Source: Chlorella sorokiniana
Taxonomy: Eukaryota > Chlorophyta > Trebouxiophyceae > Chlorellales > Chlorellaceae
Reading direction: 5' to 3'
NCBI GenBank assembly: GCA_025917655.1
Contig: CP084613.1
Coordinates: forward strand, 1,663,501-1,727,500
Length of the DNA stretch: 64,000 nt
The notes beneath the pieces are model-generated. The model saw only the letters and a program-made list of their open reading frames with translations. It did not search any database and had not been told where the DNA came from. A program made the position numbers and the translations under genes. Shown piece after piece: positions 44,517 to 54,000 of the stretch (position 1 is its first letter; each line of letters starts with the position of its first letter).

Positions 44517-45725
44517 TTATCCAAACACCCGCTCCCTGCCCACCATGCCCAGCGTCTTCAGTGCGGTGCGCAGGACGGCATCGCGATCCATTGGGGCCCG
44601 CCGGCCCAGGGTGCAGGCCAGCCGCGCAGCCTCTTCCAGCTCGCCCAGGCTGTTGCCAAACCTGCGTCACATTTGTAGGCTAAGCACCATTCCAACAGTT
44701 GCCGACATCTGCAAGCATGCTCCTGCCGAAACAAGCATTTGTCTCATCATCAAACAAATTCGCCTCGGCCCTGCACCTTTCCACATGACAGAGAGCAGCA
44801 CGCATACATGCACATAACCACCACCGCCAACTAGGTTGCACCCCCCGCCGCCCCCGCGGCGCGCCACCCCCACCCCACCACCCACCACCACCACCCAGAC
44901 AACACACACACACTTACAGGCACACACCTTAGCCCTGCCAGCGCATGCCCGAACAGCTGGTCAGGCATGGCTGCCTCTGCCAGGAAGGCACAGGCGAGCA
45001 GCTGCTTGCGGCGCATGTCCAGCCCAGGCGAGCTGTACACATCGCCGTACAGGTGCAGCCTGGGGAGGAGCACAAGCGAACACCTCATGGCAGATGCCCA
45101 GGCAGCACCGCTGATGAAACCCTGCAGGCCGGGTTTCCTGTGCCGTAGGCACAGCCTGCTGCCGTGCACAAACGGCATGTGCCTGCCTGATCCACTCTCC
45201 CAGCCCCGCATCAGCGGCGTGCAGGTTGGCCCGCACGCGGTCGGCCACCCCTTTGTACACCAGCTCAAATGCGTCTCCAGGGGGCCTGACACCTGCATGA
45301 GTCAGGTGCGCAGGTGTCAGGTGCTTATCATTCCTGCCCAGCCTTTCAGCCGTGGGAGACGGGAGAGCTGCCACCTTCGCCGGAGTGTCCTCGGTAAGGA
45401 GCCCAGCCTTCTGCAGCGCCAAGGTGGCTGCCAGGCATGGACCGTACCCCGTGAAAACAACCAAATGGCGCATGCAACCGCGCAACTGCGCCATGCTGGC
45501 ACCCCGGGCACGGAAGGTGCGAGCGAGGTCTGCGGGGCAGCCAGGCAAAAGAGATACAGGAGGCAACATCAGGAAGGAAAGATACAGGCGGGAAGGTACC
45601 TGGGAACAAGTACAAGCAGACCTTGTGCCATGGTATCCTGACCCACCTGGCAGCTTGTCCCATTGGTGGAAGCATGCCGCCATGTACAAGTCAAGCATGG
45701 AGCGATCGAAGGGAGATAGGTCCAT
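44517..45725 (-). CDS. Carboxymuconolactone decarboxylase (CMD/AhpD-like) family protein
   Basis: Alpha-helical protein of the CMD/AhpD superfamily; the reaction is unknown here. From ATG 45725 MDLSPFDRSMLDLYMAACFH, QWDKLPG; next exon DLARTFRARGASMAQLRGCM, RHLVVFTGYGPCLAATLALQ (first CMD helical pair), a linker with SPTAERLGRNDKHLTPAHLT, then DAFELVYKGVADRVRANLHA. The third exon has RLHLYGDVYSSPGLDMRRKQ, LLACAFLAEAAMPDQLFGHA (second CMD core), and the fourth FGNSLGELEEAARLACTLGR ending LGMVGRERVFG. Two CMD repeats make a pseudo-dimer of about 240 residues. The CxxC of peroxidase-active AhpD is not seen, so antioxidant activity is doubtful. A GTG lies upstream in frame, but the ATG is the better start. 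Confidence 0.75.
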
Positions 45726-45973
45726 AGTGTCAATGTCCCAATGCTTTTGATGCACTCTCTGGGGTCCCTGGGCAGTGCTCCTAGTGTCTCAGGTGGTTGA
45801 CACCTTACTTTCGCCAGCTACAGCTTTTTGACTGTATGAAGATGTCGATAGAGAATCGATGATGCCGGCAGAGGAGGTCCGGCCTGCAACCATGTTCCGA
45901 GGTTGAGCGTTACACGGAGCTGGCAGAGTATCTATGACACAAAAATGTCGATCTTCACGAATAAGATTGCAGA

Positions 45974-46820
45974 ATGGTCACCGTAAAGTTTGCAAGATCG
46001 GTGGTAAGTCCCAAGGTCAAGGACGGTCGACACAGAGGTAAGACGATCACATTGATATTGAAAGGCTGCAGGAAAGGTTGCTGCTGCTGCTGCTGCCCGT
46101 TCATCATGAGGGGGACAACCTCGGGTAACGAGAGGTACACACTTGCGGTACACGGTCTTTGGCTTGCACTCTCAGGGGGCGCAATGGCTGAATCATTGCA
46201 ACCTGGATCGATGTGGTGCAATCACTTCTCTCTGGGATTCATCGTGCGCCAGGTCGGCCTTGGCAAAAGAAGCGGTGCCAGCAAACAGGAACTTCTGCTC
46301 AGGCAACGGTGCAGAGCAGCAGCAGGCGAAGATCAGGTCTCCAGTCTCGGCAAGGGTTTACAATCCGCGTTAAAGCTGCCCAAAGACTTGGATCTCGCTG
46401 CGGACGGGCGGCAGGCGGCAGCTATGGGACAGCTTGTCCCACCCCTTCCGCAAGCTCTTGACCCAGCACATCAGGCTGCCAGCTACACGCCAGCAGTATT
46501 GCTGCAGTTGAATGCGGCTTCTGAAGAAGCTGGAGTCAACAAAGCAACACTTCAGGAGTGGCAGCGCGCATATGAGCAGGTGCGTGGGTTAGCATGTGAC
46601 TGCAACCCAGTGGCGACAAGGTCCCTTGATTAACCAAGTGGCGACAAGGTTCCTTGATTACACTGTGATATTATGCAGATGGCTTCTGATGCACGAACAA
46701 TCGGCATCCCGGACACTGCCATCCCTAGCCTGCCCACGCAACCAACAGCAGCAGACTTACGTGCGGCAAGGGATCGCCTCGAAGGGATTCTGGCAAGTTT
46801 CCTTAGCGCCGGGCTGTGAC
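45974..46820 (+). CDS. Unknown two-exon protein
   Basis: Not recognised. An open frame from ATG 45974 (MVTVKFARSVVSPKVKDGRH) runs to LVPPLPQALDPAHQAASYTP, AVLLQLNAASEEAGVNKATL, QEWQRAYEQ, then a donor GTGCGT at about 46580. Acceptor ATGCAG at 46672-46677 leads to MASDARTIGIPDTAIPSLPT, AADLRAARDRLEGILASFLS, AGL and a stop at 46818. The second half looks helical and coding; the first half has an odd Cys run (GCCCCCCPF) and several GTAAG sequences, so additional introns are likely. The intron holds a 28-bp tandem repeat. Divergent from the CMD-like gene (248 bp). Confidence 0.4.
46609..46663. repeat. Two-copy 28-bp tandem repeat
   Basis: AGTGGCGACAAGGTYCCTTG followed by ATTAAC or ATTACA occurs twice head to tail with one internal mismatch, inside a predicted intron. 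Confidence 0.85.
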
Positions 46821-47191
46821 TAGAACCTCTCAGTTCATTGTTTATATCTGATGATCTGCCGCACAGTGTCAATAATCCCAAAAATAAGCCTGATGATACT
46901 TGTGGGCACTGCCTGGCATGCTGTGCTCACTTCTCAGCTGAGCCGGAATGCTGTGGTTACAACATGCTGTTGGGTGCTGAAAGTATCTTGCTCCAGGTCA
47001 AAAACAGTGGGATACAAGAATTGACACGGCTGATTGTAGCAGGAGGGTTGTCTAGATCTGCAAAGGGGGATATGGACTGGCAGCTGGTCAGCCTGAAGTG
47101 CAAGCAAAGGTGAACTATGAAGCAGGAGCAACAGACTCAGACCAGAGGAACGCGTTGATGCTGAGCAAGCTGTCCACATGCGCAGCAGAAA
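46821..47191. other. Intergenic between convergent genes
   Basis: Three-prime side of the unknown gene and of petM. TTACA near 46957 is a possible petM polyadenylation signal. A 91-codon frame (46838-47113) has no conserved features. Confidence 0.45.
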
Positions 47192-47891
47192 TCACACCTT
47201 GCCCTCCTCTGCAAGGGACTCAACACGCAGCAACACGAAGCCCATGGCCAGGCCCTGCACATAGATAGCAGAGCTCAGCAGAAAGTGGATAGGCAGGGAT
47301 GGAGAAATGGATTGACCGCACGGCCAGGAGTTGCGATTGTGAGGGTTGCAGGAACAACTCTATGATGTGACGCAGCTCCTGCATCTCTGTGGCTTCTGAA
47401 ACCTTCTGAGCGAAGACCTTGGCTGCACACAAAGCACTTGCAAGCTGACACATGCCGCCGCTAGCTGCAGGCGAGGCGTCGCTCACAATGAGAGTGATGC
47501 CGACCATCACGCCAGACACGCCGAAGATGAAACCAGGGTCCACAGCCAGCTGAGCAACCTCCATTGCGGCCTGAGGCCGCACAACCGCGCGGCGCTGCAC
47601 CATCACGCTCGGGCGAGCAGGCACGAAGGGCCGGGAGGCGCTGGGCCTGTTGTACAGCACACAACATGACAAATGCGTCAAGTGGGGCGCGATGGCGCGG
47701 AGCCAGGCTCTCCCATGTGGGCGTGGTAGCATGGGGGCTGCTGCAAGTGGGAAGCCTGCCACGGTGCGAGATAGCGTCAGAACGTGTAGTCAATCAACGG
47801 CATACCTGGTGGGCCGAGCCTGCTGCTTGGCGGCAGCCGCGCCGCGAGTTGCCACCGCCACAGGGGCGCTGCAAGCGAGTGCCAAGGCCAT
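47192..47891 (-). CDS. petM: Cytochrome b6f complex subunit PetM (subunit 7), nuclear-encoded
   Basis: Single-helix small subunit of the thylakoid cytochrome b6f complex. Three exons resolve exactly: 47891-47806, 47646-47487 and 47254-47192, all GT-AG, giving 102 residues. The first 55 or so are a typical chloroplast/thylakoid transit peptide (MALALACSAPVAVATRGAAA; RPSASRPFVPARPSVMVQRR; VVRPQ). The mature part begins near AAMEVAQLAV and has one membrane helix (GFIFGVSGVMVGITLI joined to GLAMGFVLL) and the charged stromal end RVESLAEEGKV. The end FVLLRVESLxEEGK is what I recall for Chlamydomonas PetM. An ORF finder would miss the last 20 codons because they form a separate short exon. Divergent from NOT4, 417 bp between starts. 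Confidence 0.85.
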
Positions 47892-48308
47892 CTCTGAGTT
47901 CCACAGAAACCGTACACGGATGTGGCTGACGCAAGCTGTGCTGTGAGGATGAGTTGCCGTGGTTTACGCAGTGGGTAAGGCCTAAGCCGCAGTACACCCT
48001 CAGTGCACATTTTGGAAGAGGGGCTTCCTGGGGTGCATTTGGCTTAGATTGACCGTTAGATGTAGGGAGCTTCTCAATCACCTAGCTAGGTGACTGGAGT
48101 CAGAGTTTGATAGGGAGTTCAACCTGCAAGGGACTCTGAGGCCGGCGCCCCGGGCACATATTGCGCTTGCAATGGCTTCCATGGGAACTGTTTGCCCGTG
48201 GGCCTTCTTGATGCATGGCTCCTTACGGCTCATGCGCAGGAAGCTCCGTTGGCTGTGACTCCATACTAGTTTGTTCCGACCCCACATTCACAACACATCC
48301 TGACAGAA
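47892..48308. promoter_or_regulatory. Divergent promoter region, petM / NOT4
   Basis: Both genes start at its edges. A nuclear photosynthesis gene and a housekeeping RNA gene share it. It is only moderately G+C-rich, with a short direct pair CTAGCTAGGTGA at about 48081-48092. No light-response element can be named with confidence. Confidence 0.45.
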
Positions 48309-51300
48309 ATGGGTAAGCCACCAGCACGCGGCTTCGGCGCCAGCCCTGCCGGGGCAGGCTGGCAGGCAACCTGTGGCAGCTGGGCGCTCGTGGGTTGTTC
48401 CCTCTGCCGCCACTTGGTCAATGGGTCAGCTGTCAGGTCACAAATGCACAGGCGGTGACTGCAAAGGTTGTGTCTGTATGTTTGGTGTGCTCTCTGCTGC
48501 AGAGGACAGCGTCGATTGCCCGCTGTGCTGCACCGAGCTGGATGTGACTGACCGTGCCATTCAGTACTGTGAATGTGGATGTGAGGCTGGCTGCTGCTGC
48601 GCCAGGTCCTTCATGCTTTTGCACCGCCTTCTATTGATTTCTTAGGTGCTCAAGCACAATGCTCATCCCCGCTCCTGGCATTCCCTGCTTGGCAAGCCTA
48701 CCCTGGCTTTCTTGTCACGCCTGGCTGTGCAGACCAGATGTGCCTTTGGTGCTACCACCACCTGCTGGAGGAGGCAGCCAAGGAGAGCCTGTTGGCGCGC
48801 TGCCCTAATTGTCGCTCGCCATATGATGAAGAAAAGATCAAGATGCAGCACATCGACGCGGAGCAGTGAGTGGGGGGACGGGCAGCCGCACCTCAAAAGC
48901 TGCTTTTGTGCGGGCCATGCTCTCACAGCGACAGAGCAATCGCCCCGATCTGCAGCGGTGTGCGCTTGCGCAGCCGACAAATCAGCCGGCGTGTTTTACC
49001 AATGTCGGCATGGGGAATGAAACGACTTATGCTCTTATTTGCCAGGGACAGCCGCACCACCTGATGCGGACATCTTCATTGATGCTCTGCCAGCGACCTT
49101 GCCTCTTCTAGGCAGGCAGCTGCACAGGCAGACCGCGCACCATTCTTACGCTGCCTGTGGCGGCATATCCATGCCCGCAGGCTGGAGGAGGAGAAGCGGA
49201 AGCTCAAAGAGAAGGACAAGCCGGGCAAGGCAGGGACCAGCGGCAGCCGCGTCAACCGCGCCAACTTGGCGGTGCGTAATGTGATGGGGGTGGTTTGCAA
49301 TGTATTGTGTGAATGTGGTGTGTGGCGGGGAGGGGGGGGCCGGGCGAAATGTGCGAGTGTAGGTGTGTATGTGTGTGATGGTGTGGAGTGGGGTCGCAGT
49401 ATGCATCGCCAGCGCAGATGGCAAGGTTGCATGTTGCAATGTTGTTCTGTTGTTATTTTGGGCCCCTGATGGTATCGTCACATCCCTCCTCTAGTCCCTT
49501 TGAACATTCACTCGGTCGCCACCCTTTTGGGGGTGGGACGGCAGTACATCAATCCTTCACGGCTTCCCTGCTGCCCAACACATGTGATGTCATGTTTTCA
49601 ACTATCACGTTTTTGCCAACAAAGCACCGCCTGAGCTTGCTGCGCAAGCTTGCGGCTGCCTGCCTTGCGCCTTCTGCAGCAGGGGTCTCTCACCCACCCA
49701 TCCATCTGGCCTCGCAGAATGTGCGCGTGGTGCAGCCCAACCTGGTTTACGCGGTGGGGCTCAGCCTGGACATCTGCCACGAGGAGGCACTGCGTGATGC
49801 GCAATACTTTGGCCAGTTTGGGCGCACGCTGAAGATCAGCATCAACCGCTCCAACCAGTACAGCTCGGCGCTCACCAGGCACGGCCCAACCGGCTCAGCT
49901 TACGTCACTTTCAAGCGACCCGAGGGTAGGGGGCCTGGCGACGGGGCGGGGGGAGGGGGTGAGGGGGCGCTTGCGTTGATGCGTAGCGGCAGTGGCGCTT
50001 GTGATCTGCAGCGCTTCCCTGGCAAGCTTGCACACCGTGTTTACCGAGTGTTCCCTTCGGCCTGCATCCCACCCCCACCCCCCAGATGCGCTGCGGTGCA
50101 TTCGGGCCCTGGAGGGCGCGGTGTGGCGTGGCAAGCCGGTGCGCGCCTGCTTTGGCACCACCAAGTATTGCAACTCCTTCCTGCGGGGCATGCCCTGCAC
50201 CAACCCCGACTGCCTCTACCTCCACGAACTGGGTGCGCACCCCGGCCATAGGCGGCCATAGGGAATGGGAGAGGGTGGTGTTGGGGAAGGGAAAGCCGCC
50301 GTCTCTTGGGCGCGCATGCACAACAGCAATGGACAAAACTGGCATTTGTGTTTGCTGATACGTAGTTTCCGCTGTCTGTAGCAGGTCATGAGCTGTACTT
50401 GCGCGTTTCGTCCCACCATGCTGCCCTCCACCCCACCCCGCCTGCAGCTGACGAGGCCGACTGCCTGACTAAGGAGGAGGTAGCGGCAGGGCTGCTGCCG
50501 CCACGCTTCATGGCGCTGGCGGGTGGCACCTTCAAGCCGCGCCTCACCATCGGCGTGCAGCCATGGCAGCCAAGCAACGACGGCAAGCCAGCCGCGTCCT
50601 CAGCAGCAGGTGGCAGCGGTCGCCCGCCTCACAGCCTGTGCATGTGCTGACGGTGCCACGGCACAGTCAGGCACGCAGCGCACCTGCCCAGCAGCATGAA
50701 AGCGGCGGCGGCAGCAGCAGCGCCGGCGGCTGGGCCAGCCCGAGCACGAGCTCCTTGGCCGTCGCCGCCGTCTCGCCCGCGGCCCCGCCCTTGGCCGTGG
50801 CAGGCGGACGCGCTGCGGCTCTTGCAGGGACCTCCTGGGCATCCATTTCTTCTGCCACGCCGGCAGGTCCACCTGCATCCTCGGCAACAGCAGCAGCAAC
50901 GACGGCCGCAGCCTCCAGTGCTTCATCGCCGCCGCCACCTTCAGACGCTCAAGAATGGCCGGAGCTGACCACCGGCCTGGGATGCAGCAGTGGCACCGCC
51001 TCCCGCAACAGCAGGACGCTGGGGACAGTGTGGGCACAGCCACGGCGCCCCTGGTCAGCGCGCCATCGCGATCAGCAAGCCTCAACGGCGCAACCACCAT
51101 GGCTGAGCAGCTTGCTCGCGCGCAGACCAAACTGCCTGGCCGCACACCTGAGCGGCCGAAAAAGCTGCTGCCCCTCAGCTCGCCAGCAAAACTGAAGCCG
51201 CTCGGCAGGGCGCCGAGCGGGTCGCTGCGGTCACCCTCGGCGCCACCTCTGCCAGAGCCAGCAGCCTCGGCTGCCCCTGCAGCCGCCGCCAACAGCAAGA

Positions 51301-53645
51301 GCAGTAGCACCAACGGTGTTGCCGGCTCCTATGGCGGCAGCGCAGCAGCAGCAGCAGCAGCCGCTGAGTCTGCGGCCGCCGCAGTGTCCAAGGTGGCGCC
51401 AAATGGCTTGGCAGCAGGGAAGCCGCATGCCAGCGAGAGCACCCGGGCTGGGACGGTTGCTGTACAGCAGGCGGACAAGCATGCTGTGCAGGCAGCGGGT
51501 CCCAGCCCAGCTCCTCGGGTCATACCTTTGCGGCAGCAGGCGCAGCAAGCCAGGGTGGTGCCTTCAGATGGAGGTTCTAAGCCTGCCTCAAAGCTGCGTC
51601 CCCCGCCTGGCTTCAGTGAACCGTCAGCCTCTCTGACGAGCACAGTTGCAGCGGCAGTCCCCCCTTCAGTGCCTCTTCCTTGGAGCCAGGGCAGCCTTCC
51701 GCTGCAGGCCCCCAGAAAGAGTTGAGGGTGAGCAGGCATACTTGTCAAAGTGCAGTTCTTCCGCGTTTTGAGAATGTTCTGTTTGCGGTGCCGCTGGGCA
51801 TGACTTGCCGCGAACTGGGGCAGTGTATGTGACAGTCTTGAAGTGTGTGGTGGGCAGGAGGGTGGGTGGGTGGGTGGGTGGGTTGGGTTGGAGGGGAAGG
51901 GGGCGCAAGTATGTACTGAGCAACTTTCACCTTGCAGGTGGTACCACCGCCCCCGGGATTCAGCTGTCCTGCAAGCAAGTTGCCTGCCCCTGCCAGGAGC
52001 AGCGCCATCACACCCTCACCCTCAAGAGACAGTTCACAAGATGCTGCATTGCCGAGCCTGGCAGCTGCTACGGCAGCGGCAGCGGCAGCAGCGGCGGCCG
52101 CGGCTGCTGCCAAGGCACGCCGTGAGCCTGCTGCAGGTAGGCTTGCTAGCAAGTCAGCTGCTGCCAGGGGATTGCAGGGGCTTTCTGGTGGAAGCAGTTC
52201 AAGCAGCACGCATGCAGATGTTCAGACCACCTCTGGAGGGGCCGCAGAAGCGCTGGATACCGCCCCAGGCGAGCCTGTGCACAGTCGCCCAGCGGGAGGC
52301 AGCGCTGCCCCGCCGGCGTCGCCGGTGGCAGGCATCAGCAAGGCTGAGGAGTTAGCCGCTGCTGCAGCACGCACAACGCTGCCCCATGCCTCCCTGCCAG
52401 ATGAGGACGACCTGTTTGGTGCCGGGCCGGGGTCTGCGGGCGAGGTGCGCTTGGCAGCGGTCGTTGAGTGTGTGCTGGGCTGAGTTTGCAGGTAGAGCTG
52501 CGATAGCTTGGGTAGGGCAGGGTGGTCGGATGGGGCGTTTGCGCGCTGGTTAGGGGGTGCTGCCTGCAGATTGCGCCTGTGTACTGCTCAGGTGCCCCTG
52601 CCACCCACCCGCCCCTGACCCGCCTCCCCCCCGCAGGCGCGCAGCACATCCCCCGCTGTCAGCAGCGGCTCCCTAGGGGCAGCAGCTCGGGTGGCACCAT
52701 GCCCACCTCTCGGCGACAGCGCAGCCGCTTGCGTTTGCACAGGCCGCTGAGGATGCGGCTGCGAAGCAGGAGGCAGCGAAAGCAACAGCAGCCTCGCCCA
52801 CGCCTCAGCTCCCGCCTGGCTTGAATCTGGCCGCCCGCGAGCCACAACGCCTTGCGCCGTCGGCCAGTGTGCTGCTGCTCCAGCAGTTGCACCCCCACAG
52901 GCCCACCAGCACCAGCATCCGGCCGACCAGCACCAGCATTTAACGCGGCAGGCGGCACCTCGGCCAATGCAGCAGGACTTCCAGCAGCATATGCAGCAGC
53001 AGCAGCAGAGGCAGCAGGATGTGGGCGCCTTTTTCAAATCGCTCTTCCCTGACGCCACGGTCAGCATAGCCAGCAGCAGCTATGAGGAGGGGCATTTGGC
53101 GTACGAACCGATTGAGCCAACACAGGCACGCTCCTCGCTACAAGCTGCCGCGTACCACCACCCGCAGCCGCTGCAGCCGGCAGCCTATGCCCCCAACAGC
53201 TACACAGCACGCAGCTACACCAGTACCGATTGCAGGTGGCCCCACAGGCGCTGCACTTTCAGCGGCAGCAGCGCATGCCACCTCTGCCGCCAGGTTTTGG
53301 CACACCGGGTGGCAGCACGGTGGGCGGGCTGCTTGGGGCGGCTGGGTCAGGCCTGGCCGCTCCACAGCTTGGCTCGTCCCCACAGGTCACTACGACCCGA
53401 TCGCTGGCGTAATCCACGACCACCATCAGCAGGCGTCGGGCATCGCGCCTGGCCTGGCCCTGCTGCGCCAACTGCAATGCGGATCAGCCGCCGGCGCAAT
53501 CCACGAGCAGCATGGCAGCTATTGCGGCAGCTTCTCTGATCCCGCCATTATGGCTCTGGGGGTGCGTAACGTAGCAGCGGCACCCCCAACAGTAGGACCA
53601 AGCTTTCAGGTCTCCCGCCCCCAGGCTTTTGACCTGGTGAGGTAG
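48309..53645 (+). CDS. NOT4: NOT4/CNOT4 E3 ubiquitin ligase of the CCR4-NOT complex
   Basis: RING-type ubiquitin ligase linking mRNA decay and ribosome quality control. Exon 1 is only ATG G (48309-48312) and splices to 48503: MEDSVDCPLCCTELDVTDRA. The C4C4 RING continues as YCECGYQMCLWCYHHLLEEA and ARCPNCRSPYDEEKIKMQHI. A coiled linker follows (LEEEKRKLKEKDKPGKAGTS), then the RRM: VRVVQPNLVYAVGLSLDICH, FGQFGRTLKISINRSNQYSS, GSAYVTFKRPEDALRCIRAL. A C3H zinc finger follows: CFGTTKYCNSFLRGMPCTNP, DCLYLHELG. After DEADCLTKEEVAAGLLPPRF comes a very long low-complexity Ala/Ser/Pro/Gln tail, ending VGPSFQVSRPQAFDLVR. RING, RRM and C3H in this order define the family. The tail is long for the family and its splicing is uncertain. 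TGTAA at 53725 follows. Confidence 0.92.
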
Positions 53646-54000
53646 CGGAGTTGCGGGCCATTGAGCAGAGGATGCAGAGCATGAGCAGATGGATGCCTTC
53701 ATCACTGTGTGTCGAACGTTGTTCTGTAAGAATTGTTTCGGAAGGGTGCTGAGCTACGTTACAGAGCGTGCGGCGACTAGTCTGGGCACTTGCGCTGCTG
53801 TGGAGACGTTGCGGGTCCAGGATGTTTACAGTGTCAAACAAACTATTTGATGTGTGCACGGCTCGACTTGGAGCACGCGCTAGCATTTTTGCTTGCCGGG
53901 CTGGTCGCCTCCTGGCAATCTGCATTTGCTGCTACCTTTCTTTGCGCAACAAACAGGGCACACTCATCCATTTCGTCGTTTAAGCTCATCTTTTGACTGA
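53646..54000. other. Intergenic: NOT4 3' end and receptor-kinase promoter
   Basis: TGTAA at 53725-53729 is 80 bp past the NOT4 stop. The rest is upstream of the kinase gene; nothing else seen. Confidence 0.5.

Noticed and set aside
46838-47113. 91-codon frame containing several Cys residues
   Set aside because: Looked like a zinc-binding peptide at first, but it lacks spacing of a known finger and lies in the petM 3' region.
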